Shown here piece by piece: positions 36,952 through 46,021 of a stretch of 64,000 bases of DNA (its first letter is position 1; each line of letters starts with the position of its first letter). The DNA is from Gammaproteobacteria bacterium (ex Lamellibrachia satsuma) (GTDB lineage Bacteria; Pseudomonadota; Gammaproteobacteria; Chromatiales; Chromatiaceae). The stretch lies in contig CP053680.1 of assembly GCA_019623805.1 (NCBI GenBank), positions 2,892,001 to 2,956,000 of the forward strand, given 5' to 3'. Below the pieces are notes generated by a model, which saw only the letters and a program-made list of their open reading frames with translations, ran no database searches and was not told the DNA's origin. The translations under genes were made by a program, and so were the position numbers.

Positions 36952-37153
36952 AACGTCCTTATGGCGACAACTTAATCTTGGCACTTGAACCAAATTTTAT
37001 CTGCGGGAAATTTCCGGGGTTTATGTAGGAATTATCTGACATGGATCAGGGAATGTGCTTGATCTGTGGCTCATGCATTTGAAACAATCTCTGGGTTTTA
37101 CTTTATTGTTGACGCCGTAGCGTCTCTCCACCTGAACTTTTAAGGATCTCAAC

Positions 37154-38395
37154 ATGCCGTTGATCAGAGCGTTTCCGGGACTGCGTCCCGCCGCTGGTCG
37201 TGCCGCCGATGTGGCCGCCCCACCTTACGATGTAATGAATGAAGCGGAAGCCCGCGAGATGGTGGTGGGCCGTCCCTGGAGTTTCCTGCATATCTCCCGC
37301 CCAGAGGTTGACCTGCCTGAAGGCACTGACCCTTATGCGCCCGAAGTCTATGCCAAGGCGGCGGAAAATCTGGCGAAGATGGAGGATGAAGGCGTACTGG
37401 TGCGGGACGAAAAACCCTGTTTTTATGTCTATCGGCTGACCATGGGTGAGCATGTGCAAACGGGGCTGGCAGCTGTTGCCTCTGTAGAGGCTTACGACAA
37501 CAATCGAATCAAAAAGCATGAATTCACCCGTCCTGCGAAAGAGGATGACAGGGTGCGTCAGGTCGATGCCCTCAACGCTCAGACCGGTCCGGTGTTTCTG
37601 GTCTATCCTAGTACCTCCGTTGTCGACAGCACTCTTGCAGAGATAAGCAGCGCCGCACCAGTTATCGAAGTCACCGCCGCTGATGGTGTGCTGCATGAGA
37701 TCTGGATGGTGGCAGATAAGACCACAGTCGCTAGGCTGACCGATGCTTTCGATGCCATGGATGCCCTCTACGTGGCCGATGGCCACCACCGCTCGGCGGC
37801 GGGTTCCCGGGTGGGTGCTGTCCGCAAGGCGGACAATCCAAACCATACGGGCGACGAGTCCTACAATTACTTTCTGACTGTGATTTTTCCCCACAATCAG
37901 ATGCAGATCCTCGACTACAACCGGGTGGTGAAGGATCTCAACGGGCTGGATTCAGCAGCCTTTCTGTCTCGGGTCGGTGAGGCCTTCAGTGTCGAGGTCA
38001 GCGATTTACCGGTTAAGCCGTCGCAGCCTGCCGAATTCGGCATGTATCTGGACAAGCAGTGGTACCGTCTGCGCCTGAGTGGAGAGCGTATCCCCAGCAA
38101 CGATCCGGTGGGTCGGTTGGACGTGAGTCTTTTGGCTAACAATCTGATCGATCCGATTCTTGGGATCACCGATCCTCGCCGTGACAGCCGTATCGACTTT
38201 GTCGGCGGCATTCGCGGTCTGGCTGGTCTGGAGAAAAGAGTGGACAGCGGTGAGATGCAGGTCGCCTTTTCGTTCTTTCCCACCGGGATGGAAGACCTGA
38301 TGGCGGTTGCCGATGCGGGGGAGGTGATGCCCCCCAAATCGACCTGGTTCGAGCCCAAGCTGGCGGATGGACTTGTGAGCCATGTACTCGACTAG
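37154..38395 (+). CDS. DUF1015 family protein
   Basis: 413 residues. Matches DUF1015: PLIRAFPGLRPAAGRAADVAAPPYDVMN at the start, HEFTRPAKEDDRVRQVDALNAQTGPVFLVY, and YVADGHHRSAA with its conserved His pair near residue 215. The C-terminus ends with MPPKSTWFEPKL. Members are found beside amino-acid or serine metabolism genes; some are serine kinase-like. Here it precedes relA by 31 bases, so the two may be co-transcribed. Confidence 0.9.
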   Translation: MPLIRAFPGLRPAAGRAADVAAPPYDVMNEAEAREMVVGRPWSFLHISRPEVDLPEGTDPYAPEVYAKAAENLAKMEDEGVLVRDEKPCFYVYRLTMGEHVQTGLAAVASVEAYDNNRIKKHEFTRPAKEDDRVRQVDALNAQTGPVFLVYPSTSVVDSTLAEISSAAPVIEVTAADGVLHEIWMVADKTTVARLTDAFDAMDALYVADGHHRSAAGSRVGAVRKADNPNHTGDESYNYFLTVIFPHNQMQILDYNRVVKDLNGLDSAAFLSRVGEAFSVEVSDLPVKPSQPAEFGMYLDKQWYRLRLSGERIPSNDPVGRLDVSLLANNLIDPILGITDPRRDSRIDFVGGIRGLAGLEKRVDSGEMQVAFSFFPTGMEDLMAVADAGEVMPPKSTWFEPKLADGLVSHVLD

Positions 38396-38426
38396 TGTGA
38401 GCAGACGCTAACACAGTGAATCGCCA

Positions 38427-40619
38427 ATGGTCAGAGTAACCACCAGTCTGCCCGAAGGAACGTCTGTCGATCAGCAGGGCATCGATGCCTGGCTGGAGGC
38501 GTATGGGCAGGAGAACAGTCGGGAGGATGTCGACTATCTGCGAGACGCCTGTGAATTGGCGCTGGATGCGGGTGGCGACGTCTTTCTTCCCACCGGTGAG
38601 ACCCGGCTGCGTCATGGCCTCTCGGTGGCGGAGATTCTGTTTGGCATGCGCCTCGACCGAGAGACTCTTGCGGCGGCGATACTGCTTGGGTTGCTGACCG
38701 ATTCAGCGATTACTCTGGAGCAGCTGGAAGAGCGCTTTGGCAAAAGCGTTGCCATCATGGTGGATGACCTTACCCGAATCGACGCTCTGACCGGTCTATC
38801 CTCCGAAACCAAACATGTGGATGAGGCGGAGCACGCAGAGAACCTGCGGCGACTCTTGCTGGGGATCGCGGAAGATGTCCGCGTCGTGTTGGTCGTTGTG
38901 GGTGAGCGGTTGCATTTGATGCGCATTGCCCGTGAGCTTCCCGAAGAGACTCGTCTGCGTCTGGCGCAGGAGACCCGCGCCATCTATGCACCACTGGCCA
39001 ACCGATTGGGCATCTGGCAGGTCAAGTGGGAGTTGGAAGACCTGTCGCTGCGTTTTCTCAATCCGGATGATTACAAGCGTCTGGCCAGCCAACTGGATGG
39101 ACGGCGTGAGGATCGGGAACGGTTTATCGACGAAGTGATTGAACTGCTCGACGGGGAGTTTCGCAAACAGGGCATAGAGGCGGACATCAGCGGCCGTCCC
39201 AAGCATATCTACTCCATCTGGAGAAAGATGCAGCGAAAAGCTGTGGATATCGAACAGATCTTCGACCTGCGGGCGGTGCGGGTGTTGGTAAGTGACATTG
39301 CCCAGTGTTACGAGGTGCTTGGTATCGTGCACGGGCTCTGGAAACACATCCCCGGTGAATTCGATGACTACATTGCCACCCCCAAGGCGAATATGTACCA
39401 ATCCATTCACACTGCGGTGATCGGTCCTGAGGACAAGACGCTGGAGATACAGATCCGCACACAGGATATGCATCACCATTCGGAATTGGGTGTCGCAGCC
39501 CATTGGCGCTACAAGGAGAACGCCAAACATGATGCCGATTTCGAGCTGCGCGTTGTCTGGATGCGCCACTGGCTGGAGCTGAAAGACAATGGCGATCATC
39601 TCGAACAGATCGACACGGAGATGGAGGCGACCCGCATCTATGTCCTCACGCCGCAGAGCAAGGTGGTCGAGTTGCCGAAAGGCTCGACGCCGCTCGACTT
39701 CGCCTATGCGGTCCACACCGATATCGGGCACAGATGCAAGGGAGCGAAGGTTGATGGCCACATTGTGCAGCTCACACGTCCCCTGAAGAGCGGTGAAATC
39801 GTTGAAGTATTGACCTCGAAGAACGGTACGCCCAGCCGGGACTGGATCAATCCGCATCTCGGCTATCTGAAGAGCAGTCGGGCGCGAAGCCGGGTGCGTC
39901 AGTGGTTCAAACACCTCGATTATGAGCACTATGTCGAGCTTGGCCGTGCGGCTCTGGACAGGGAGATCGTCCGCCTCAGTGTGATCGAAAAGCCCGACCT
40001 GGAAGAAGTCGCGGAGAAACACAATCTCAAACAGGTTGACGATGTCTATGCCGCCATCGGCCGTGGCGAACTGTCACCCGTACAGGTGGCCGGTTCCGGG
40101 ATAAGGGAAAAGCAGCAGGAGCAGACCGAACTGCCCCTGGAAAAGGCGCGCACTAAAGCGCAGATCAAAGGCGAAGTGGTGGTGGATGGGGTCGACGATC
40201 TGATGACCACCATGGCCCGTTGTTGCAAGCCGGTCCCCTATGATTCCATTGTTGGTTACGTCACCCGCGGCCGGGGCGTGACGGTGCATCGGCGGAATTG
40301 CTCCAATATCCGCGCGATGGATGAGGACGAACTGGGACGTCTGGTGGAGGTAGGCTGGAGTGATCAGCATGAAGAGTCAACCTACCCGGTCGATATCCGT
40401 ATCCTTGCGGCTGACCGTAAGGGACTGCTGCGTGATATCTCATCGATCTTCACCAGCGACGAGGTTGATGTCATCAGCGTCACAACGCATAGTGACCGCA
40501 AGGCCGATACCGCCACGATGCAATTTACCGTCGAAGTGAACGACATGGAACAGCTCAGTCGTCTGATGACCAAAGTCGAGCAGTTGCCTGACGTGATGGA
40601 CGTCAAACGGGTGGTTTGA
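38427..40619 (+). CDS. relA: (p)ppGpp synthetase RelA
   Basis: 730 residues. The HD region (about 65-190) lacks the HDxxED metal motif (reads ILLGLLTDSAITLEQ), so it is hydrolase-dead as in RelA rather than SpoT. The synthetase domain has RPKHIYSIWRKMQRK and the RelA-type EFDDYIATPKANMYQSIHT. The TGS domain starts at RIYVLTPQSKVVELPKG. A Cys pair in MARCCKPVPYDSIVGYVTRGRG marks the zinc-finger/conserved-cysteine region. The C-terminal ACT domain is at about 655-730. It makes (p)ppGpp on ribosomes stalled by uncharged tRNA. Confidence 0.96.
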   Translation: MVRVTTSLPEGTSVDQQGIDAWLEAYGQENSREDVDYLRDACELALDAGGDVFLPTGETRLRHGLSVAEILFGMRLDRETLAAAILLGLLTDSAITLEQLEERFGKSVAIMVDDLTRIDALTGLSSETKHVDEAEHAENLRRLLLGIAEDVRVVLVVVGERLHLMRIARELPEETRLRLAQETRAIYAPLANRLGIWQVKWELEDLSLRFLNPDDYKRLASQLDGRREDRERFIDEVIELLDGEFRKQGIEADISGRPKHIYSIWRKMQRKAVDIEQIFDLRAVRVLVSDIAQCYEVLGIVHGLWKHIPGEFDDYIATPKANMYQSIHTAVIGPEDKTLEIQIRTQDMHHHSELGVAAHWRYKENAKHDADFELRVVWMRHWLELKDNGDHLEQIDTEMEATRIYVLTPQSKVVELPKGSTPLDFAYAVHTDIGHRCKGAKVDGHIVQLTRPLKSGEIVEVLTSKNGTPSRDWINPHLGYLKSSRARSRVRQWFKHLDYEHYVELGRAALDREIVRLSVIEKPDLEEVAEKHNLKQVDDVYAAIGRGELSPVQVAGSGIREKQQEQTELPLEKARTKAQIKGEVVVDGVDDLMTTMARCCKPVPYDSIVGYVTRGRGVTVHRRNCSNIRAMDEDELGRLVEVGWSDQHEESTYPVDIRILAADRKGLLRDISSIFTSDEVDVISVTTHSDRKADTATMQFTVEVNDMEQLSRLMTKVEQLPDVMDVKRVV

Positions 40620-40622
40620 TCT

Positions 40623-40970
40623 ATGGCAAAATATTCCAAAAAAGCGCAGGTTTCGGGAGAAACCAGGGACGAAGCGATGAAGATTGCCCGCGGGACGCAA
40701 AAACCGGGACAGACTAAGGAGCAGACGAAGCTGATTGCCCAGGGCATCCAGAAGGGCATTGACCTCTATAAGAAACAACACAAGGTCAAGGCGCGGGAGC
40801 TCGATAAAAAACTGAAGAAGGCCACGGCTTCAGCAGCACCGCAACCTACACAGGCGGAAGCTATCCCGCCTTCTACACTGCAGAAAAGCAGCAAACTGCC
40901 CTGGATATTGCTGCTGCTCTCCTGGGTCTGTTTTGGTGCCTACTTTTTTCTGACCGGCTATGCGCAATGA
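40623..40970 (+). CDS. DUF2956 family protein
   Basis: 115 residues. The N-terminal 60 (MAKYSKKAQVSGETRDEAMKIARGTQKPGQTKEQTKLIAQGIQKGI) match DUF2956, a basic cytoplasmic stretch of unknown role. The C-terminus has one membrane helix (LPWILLLLSWVCFGAYFFLTGY). It starts three bases after the relA stop and is probably co-transcribed with it. A BIME-like inverted repeat follows. Confidence 0.88.
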   Translation: MAKYSKKAQVSGETRDEAMKIARGTQKPGQTKEQTKLIAQGIQKGIDLYKKQHKVKARELDKKLKKATASAAPQPTQAEAIPPSTLQKSSKLPWILLLLSWVCFGAYFFLTGYAQ

Positions 40971-40974
40971 TCCT

Positions 40975-41040
40975 GTAGGAGCGGCGCCCCGCCGCGAAAG
41001 CTCGATTCCAGTTCCATTCGCGGCGAGGCGCCGCTCCTAC
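40975..41040. repeat. 24-bp inverted repeat between convergent genes
   Basis: The left arm begins GTAGGAGCGGCGCC and ends GCCGCGAA (40975-40998). The right arm 41017-41040 is its reverse complement with one mismatch, and an 18-base loop lies between. It fills the gap between the DUF2956 stop and the permease stop. This GTAGGAGCGGCGC-type REP repeat is common in gammaproteobacteria (general knowledge). No T-run. Confidence 0.85.
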
Positions 41041-41041
41041 G

Positions 41042-42253
41042 TTAGATATCCCGCAGGCCCTCTGACGGCTCGATTCTGGCAGCGCGGTAACCCGCCAGGG
41101 TGGCTGCAAGGATAGCAGCGGTGCAGGTCAGCCCCAGAGCGATGAGAAAGTGTTCCGGCAACAGTCGGCAGACAGTGTCTCCACTCTCCAGTTGTGAGGC
41201 GAACATCTCATTGATTGAATAGGCGACGCCCAGGTAGATCAGGGATGCACTGGCCCAGCCGAGGATGCCGGTAAAAAGTGACTGGATCACCGGGAACCAG
41301 ATGATATCACCGGTGCGAAAGCCCACCAGTCGCAGTACGCTCAACTCTTTGCGTTTACGGTCAACATTGGCCCATAAGCTGGCGCCGAGAGAGAAAGAGA
41401 AGCCGATCAGGCCGATCACGGCGATCAACCAGAACACCGCGCTCAGGTTACGATCCATGTTGCGGACGATCTCGATATCCGCCGCGCGGGTGCGGACCTC
41501 TATGCCCTGCTGCAACAGTATCTTGCTGATAGGTTCAACATCGTAGATGGAGCGGGTATAGAGCCGAAAACTGGGGTAGGTTCGCCCCGTCCCTTCCGGT
41601 TCGTTGCCTTTCCAGCCGAGGGCAGGCACCGCCTGGCCGTCACGAAACGCCTCTGCCGACTCCACCAGGTAGACTGGGGCAAATGCGCCGTCACGGCGGA
41701 ACGCCCCAGGTTTGGCAATATCCACGACCGTCAATTCGATATGCACCCGTTCGCTGCGGCCACGGAATCTCCGGGCCAGGCTGCCGCTTATCTTGTCGTC
41801 CTTACCAGCCTTGAGTTTGCGTGCCGCAGATTCGGACAGGACGAGTTGATGCAGCCCGGTGGGTATATCGAGTCCGTTCAGCAGTGGGTCACCACGATCC
41901 GTGGGCAGCATCTCCACCGACAGGATGCGGGAGGCCTTTTCGCTCTTGAGCTGAATGGTGGCGGCGATGGCGCGGGTGCGGGGCACGATGAAGTTGACAC
42001 CGTCCTGGCTGCGCAAATTTTCGATCCAGGCCCGGTCGTAGCGGCCGCTGCCGATAGGACGGATCTCACGGTTGCGGGGATCTTCGATCAGATTGTCCAG
42101 CATGCTGCCGATGATGCCGAACTTGAGTCCGAAGAGGATCATCATCGGCCCCAGCACAGCGGCCAGGGCGATTACGAAGAAGCTGGACATCTGCCATTCG
42201 TTCTTGTAATCGCGATTGGCGAGCCAGAAGACGTTTTTAAAGCGGCGCAGCAC
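41042..42253 (-). CDS. FtsX-type ABC permease (TagS-like context)
   Basis: 403 residues: a first membrane helix near 25-48, a large periplasmic domain, then three C-terminal helices (about 270-292, 318-340, 368-392), with the coupling segment DRKRKELSVLRLVGFRTGDIIW near 295. GTG 42253 overlaps the ATPase stop (TAGTG). With the next two genes it forms an operon resembling the TagS/TagT/VWA arrangement found beside some type VI secretion systems (inference from gene order and domains). Confidence 0.87.
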   Translation of the reverse strand: MLRRFKNVFWLANRDYKNEWQMSSFFVIALAAVLGPMMILFGLKFGIIGSMLDNLIEDPRNREIRPIGSGRYDRAWIENLRSQDGVNFIVPRTRAIAATIQLKSEKASRILSVEMLPTDRGDPLLNGLDIPTGLHQLVLSESAARKLKAGKDDKISGSLARRFRGRSERVHIELTVVDIAKPGAFRRDGAFAPVYLVESAEAFRDGQAVPALGWKGNEPEGTGRTYPSFRLYTRSIYDVEPISKILLQQGIEVRTRAADIEIVRNMDRNLSAVFWLIAVIGLIGFSFSLGASLWANVDRKRKELSVLRLVGFRTGDIIWFPVIQSLFTGILGWASASLIYLGVAYSINEMFASQLESGDTVCRLLPEHFLIALGLTCTAAILAATLAGYRAARIEPSEGLRDI

Positions 42254-43035
42254 TATCCACTAACCACGGTTTCGGTGGTATGGCCATTCTCCTCGCGCCG
42301 AGTGACGTGGGAGAGGTGGCGCAGACCCAGCCGGTTGATATGCCGCCAGGCGTGGCTGGCGATGATGACGGTAATGTTGAGCTCATCCACCAGTTCGATG
42401 AAGAGGGACATGATCTTCTCGGCGGCGATCGGGTCGAGGGAGGCGGTGGGTTCGTCGGCGATGACGATAGAGGGGCGATGAGCCAGGGCGCGGCCTATGG
42501 CAACCCGTTGGCGCTCACCCACGGAGAGCAGGTGCGGCAGTTTGTCGAGATGGCGCCGAATACCGAGATTGCCGGCGAGTTCTTCAATAATTTCATCTCC
42601 CGGCATATTGAGCAGCCGCCGCGAGAGACCGATATTTTCCCGCACTGTGAGATAGGGCAGCAGTCCGCCTGTCTGCATGACATAACCGATACGTTGACGG
42701 CGCAGGTCGCCAAGTCTGTTGAGCCGCTTCTTGCGCCAGTGCTCTGAGATATCCACGGGTTCGGTGCCGGGTCCCGGGCGAAAGCGGAAGGAGCCTATTT
42801 CGCTGGGCTTCAGGGTCATGGAGAGCATATCGAGCAGGGTGCTCTTGCCGCTGCCGCTCTCTCCGATCAGTGCGACCTTCTCCCCCATTGCGATCTGCAG
42901 GCTGGGCACGCGCAGGCGGAAGGCCACGCCCTCTGCCTCACGGGTTTTTACCACGTCGCGCAAATGGTAGATGAGTATCCTGTTGCCGGAGGTGGGGCTG
43001 GGTGCCCCCGGCCGCTCATGGGAAAAACTGCTCAC
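42253..43035 (-). CDS. ABC ATP-binding protein (TagT-like context)
   Basis: 260 residues from GTG 43035; a longer frame to 43101 runs through the upstream gene's end and is not needed. Complete ATPase: Walker A GESGSGKST near 55, Q-loop in GYVMQTGGLLPYLTV, signature LLSVGERQRVAIGRAL (VGERQ variant instead of SGGQQ), Walker B IVIADEPTASLD and switch His in IIASHAW. It pairs with the FtsX-type permease downstream. Confidence 0.88.
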   Translation of the reverse strand: MSSFSHERPGAPSPTSGNRILIYHLRDVVKTREAEGVAFRLRVPSLQIAMGEKVALIGESGSGKSTLLDMLSMTLKPSEIGSFRFRPGPGTEPVDISEHWRKKRLNRLGDLRRQRIGYVMQTGGLLPYLTVRENIGLSRRLLNMPGDEIIEELAGNLGIRRHLDKLPHLLSVGERQRVAIGRALAHRPSIVIADEPTASLDPIAAEKIMSLFIELVDELNITVIIASHAWRHINRLGLRHLSHVTRREENGHTTETVVSG

Positions 43036-43042
43036 AGTTAAT

Positions 43043-45088
43043 TTAAGGCAGCATTTCCAACGCGATAGGGAATACTGAGTCTCCGGATATCGAACTGCCA
43101 TCGAGGGAGACCCAGAGGTCGGTATGGTCGTGCAGAACCTGGTAGTAGTTGATCTTCTCCTCCATCCGGTGGATGAAGGCGAGTTGATCCCTCGCCGGCC
43201 AGTCCTGCCAGTTCTCCAGGGAGAGGCCCATCACTTCGCCGGTGTAGGGCAGGTCTTCGATATATTCGCGCATGAAACCCATGTCCGCCAGATTGCCTTC
43301 GAGGGCGCCACTGACGCGGGTGGTGCTGCCGAGTTGATCCGGATCCCGGGAGATGGTGGCTGCCAGGCTCTTCAGATCATTGAGAAAACTGCGAGGGGAG
43401 AGCAGACCCTCCTCTGCGGTTTCCAACACCTGCCGCATGATGCTGTGCAGATCACTCAGCTGATCGCGAGTCAGTAGGACGCGCACGTCCAAGGTCTGAC
43501 GCTCCGGGTTTTTAAAATCCCGATCCACCAGCCAGGCATTGAAAACGCTGGGGATCTGCTCCGCCTTGTCCTGCTGCAGATAGCGCATGCGCAGGGCATA
43601 ACCGAGTTTTGCGACCTTGGCCTGGAACTGGGCCAGTTGATCCGGTTCCTCTTCCTGCACAACCTCCTGCTCTACGCTGGCGGGGACAGGGGCGGGTTTT
43701 GCCTGATTCTGGATCGTCTTGCCTGCAGCGGCGATGGCAGTGACCTTGACCTGATCGGTGATCTGGTGGGCCAGTGAGTCCATGACGCGGCCAAAGCGGT
43801 TCACGTCACCGGTCTTGACGCCGAAATAGAAACTGCCGATGCCCGGATAGTAGGAGAGCGCCTTGTAACGTTCTGCAGCGCCTTCGTGGTTGGCGTATTG
43901 GCTTGGGGTCAGCAGATGCAGCACCGAGAGGGCGATACCTTTGTTACGTGCCAACCGGGCGAGGCTTTCGGCATTGAGGCCGGTGCCGGAAAGAGGATCG
44001 GAGGCGTCTCGTGGGCCGGCGTCGGTGATCAGCACGACATAGCGGGCATCCTGTCCCTCCCAGTTGATGTTGTCGATGGCCTCGTTGATGCCGGCAAAAC
44101 TGTCTTCGATAAATCCTTTGCTGGAAGCGGTGGCGGCCTTCAGCGAAGAGACCTGCCTGAAGAAACCGTCGGCGTTCTGCCCCTGTTCGAGTGTGACGTA
44201 GGTGCGGGTAAGGTACTCCAGTTCCGGTACGCTTTCGGGGTTGTCCCTAAAGGCGATCAGGCCAAAGCTGACATCGCCGGTAAGTTCCTCTTTGGTGATG
44301 GTTTCGTAGACCTTGCGTACTGCCTCACGGGTGCGGTCGATGTAGGGATCCATGGAGAGGGTGGCGTCGATGACAAAGACTACGCCTGAGCGGAACCGTT
44401 TGGTCGGCGCTGCTGTTGTTGGGTTGGCCAGTTTTGCCTGCGCTCTCTTCGGCGGCTGCTTTTTGGTTGTCTGCAAAGGTACGCTGGAGACTTGCAGGAT
44501 GCGCGCCTGTTCATTGCCGAGATAGACATCCTCATGGCTGCGGATAGGGACCAAATAGAAATCCTTGAGGATGTCCACATGGGTTTTTGGCTGGATGGCG
44601 ATAACCGGAGATTCAGTGGTCAGTTTGCCGCTTTCAGCATCCGCATAGACCTGCTTGTAGTGTTCCAGATCATAGGTGTCCACCAGTGATCTGAGTCCTG
44701 CCTTGTCTCTGAACAGAAGGACTCGGTCGTTGCCCAGGGGTTCTCTAAAGGCGATGGTCAGCCCCTGATTCCAGGGGATCAGATCCGTCTCCCTGATCCA
44801 GCCCGCAAGCTGGCCGTGGCGGTTATGCCCCACCTGCTGCCAGCCCTCACCGTTGACTTCCTTCCGTGCATAGACATAAAAGGCGGTAAAGGGGATGGCT
44901 TTCTCTCCCGCTTCACTCTCCGGGGTGGAGTGGAATCGCGCATCCGGTTTGGCCAATACACGCTGATAGAGCGACTGCTTGTCCGGCATCAGAAGGGGGC
45001 GAAGAGGGGTCTCCAATGCGGCAAACAGTGGGCCGTTCGTCAGGGTAAGGAGCAGAATAAGGGGAAGAATTCGCAGTTGCATAGTCAT
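43043..45088 (-). CDS. Periplasmic VWA-domain protein, PpkA C-terminal-like
   Basis: 681 residues with a signal peptide (about 1-23). A region with SH3-like WIRETDLIPW near 100 comes first. A VWA domain at about 235-450 starts with the metal-site-like VVFVIDATLSMDPYIDRTREAVRKVYE (DxSxS variant with Thr) and includes VVLITDAGPRDASDP. A helical C-terminus follows. The VWA part resembles that of the type VI regulator PpkA, but no kinase domain is present. The ATGA overlap with the Sel1 gene indicates coupled translation. Confidence 0.8.
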   Translation of the reverse strand: MTMQLRILPLILLLTLTNGPLFAALETPLRPLLMPDKQSLYQRVLAKPDARFHSTPESEAGEKAIPFTAFYVYARKEVNGEGWQQVGHNRHGQLAGWIRETDLIPWNQGLTIAFREPLGNDRVLLFRDKAGLRSLVDTYDLEHYKQVYADAESGKLTTESPVIAIQPKTHVDILKDFYLVPIRSHEDVYLGNEQARILQVSSVPLQTTKKQPPKRAQAKLANPTTAAPTKRFRSGVVFVIDATLSMDPYIDRTREAVRKVYETITKEELTGDVSFGLIAFRDNPESVPELEYLTRTYVTLEQGQNADGFFRQVSSLKAATASSKGFIEDSFAGINEAIDNINWEGQDARYVVLITDAGPRDASDPLSGTGLNAESLARLARNKGIALSVLHLLTPSQYANHEGAAERYKALSYYPGIGSFYFGVKTGDVNRFGRVMDSLAHQITDQVKVTAIAAAGKTIQNQAKPAPVPASVEQEVVQEEEPDQLAQFQAKVAKLGYALRMRYLQQDKAEQIPSVFNAWLVDRDFKNPERQTLDVRVLLTRDQLSDLHSIMRQVLETAEEGLLSPRSFLNDLKSLAATISRDPDQLGSTTRVSGALEGNLADMGFMREYIEDLPYTGEVMGLSLENWQDWPARDQLAFIHRMEEKINYYQVLHDHTDLWVSLDGSSISGDSVFPIALEMLP

Positions 45089-45792
45089 TGCCAGTTCAGC
45101 AGCAGTCGTTGCGCTTGGGGGTCTCCGTTGGCAGCCGCCTGCTCAATGGTATCGTGCAGTGTGGCGAGGCGGGTCTGTGCCTCGCTGAGTCCATTTCCGG
45201 CGGCCATGGAGTACCACTTGAAGGCTTGGGTCGGGTCAGGCTGATCGAGTACGTCGTTGTCGGCATCGAACGTGGCCGGGTCGTTCATCTTGCCCAGGAT
45301 CAGGGCCGAGTCCGCATGACCCTGCCGGGCGGCGAAGAAATAGAGCAGATAGGCGTCAGTGGTTTTGCCCTCCTGCTGGAATGAGTCTGCCCGTTGACTC
45401 AGCTGATTTAGTTCCAGGTTCTCCCTGCCATTACGGATAGAGGCGATAAGGATTCTCGCAGCCTCACCCTCTTCCAACTCCGGGGAAGGGGGGGGGAGAG
45501 TTTGAGGCATCTCTGTCTTCGCCGTCTGGATATTGAGTGTATCGGGTTTGGACTCAGTCTCTACCGACTCCTCCTCCGTCTGCCTGGCCGCTTCGATCTG
45601 GGCGCGGATGATGGGGTCGATCTCATCCTGCGGTATCTCGGGGCTTACCTCTTCCGTAAAGAGCATCGGGTAGAACCAGAAGATTAGCAGGGCGACGGCC
45701 CCCAGTGCCAGGATCAGCCTGATACGCCCATTGCCACCGCGCGGGTTGCCGGAGGCGGGTTCATCGTGGGTTGTCGGGTCAGGGGAGTTCAT
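45085..45792 (-). CDS. Membrane-anchored Sel1-repeat protein
   Basis: 235 residues: a cytoplasmic N-terminus of about 24 residues, one membrane helix (IRLILALGAVALLIFWFYPMLF), an acidic linker (residues 47-110, many Glu and Pro), then two to three Sel1/TPR-like units (AYLLYFFAARQGHADSALILGKM, AFKWYSMAAGNGLSEAQTRLATL). A scaffold for protein contacts outside the cytoplasm is likely. First gene of the four-gene operon; divergent from adk over 229 bases. Confidence 0.78.
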   Translation of the reverse strand: MNSPDPTTHDEPASGNPRGGNGRIRLILALGAVALLIFWFYPMLFTEEVSPEIPQDEIDPIIRAQIEAARQTEEESVETESKPDTLNIQTAKTEMPQTLPPPSPELEEGEAARILIASIRNGRENLELNQLSQRADSFQQEGKTTDAYLLYFFAARQGHADSALILGKMNDPATFDADNDVLDQPDPTQAFKWYSMAAGNGLSEAQTRLATLHDTIEQAAANGDPQAQRLLLNWQ

Positions 45793-46021
45793 GCTGCGTC
45801 CAGGTCGACCTTGTTAGGTTGGAGAATCCGTCTGCAAAACGAGCAGGAAGACGATGAATTTCACCAGAATGGGCGACGAAAATCCACCGTTGAGGCGGTC
45901 TATTTGCAGACAATTTTGATTTTTTCCCCCAGTAACGACACAATCTGCGCCCAATTCCCGTGTGAGCGGGGGAAACATCTCATCAACTCGATTCTCCATT
46001 TTAAGTAAAAAAGGTAAGACT

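Noticed and set aside
38796..40022. 408-codon frame opposite relA
   Set aside because: Antisense shadow; relA has all expected domains on the plus strand.
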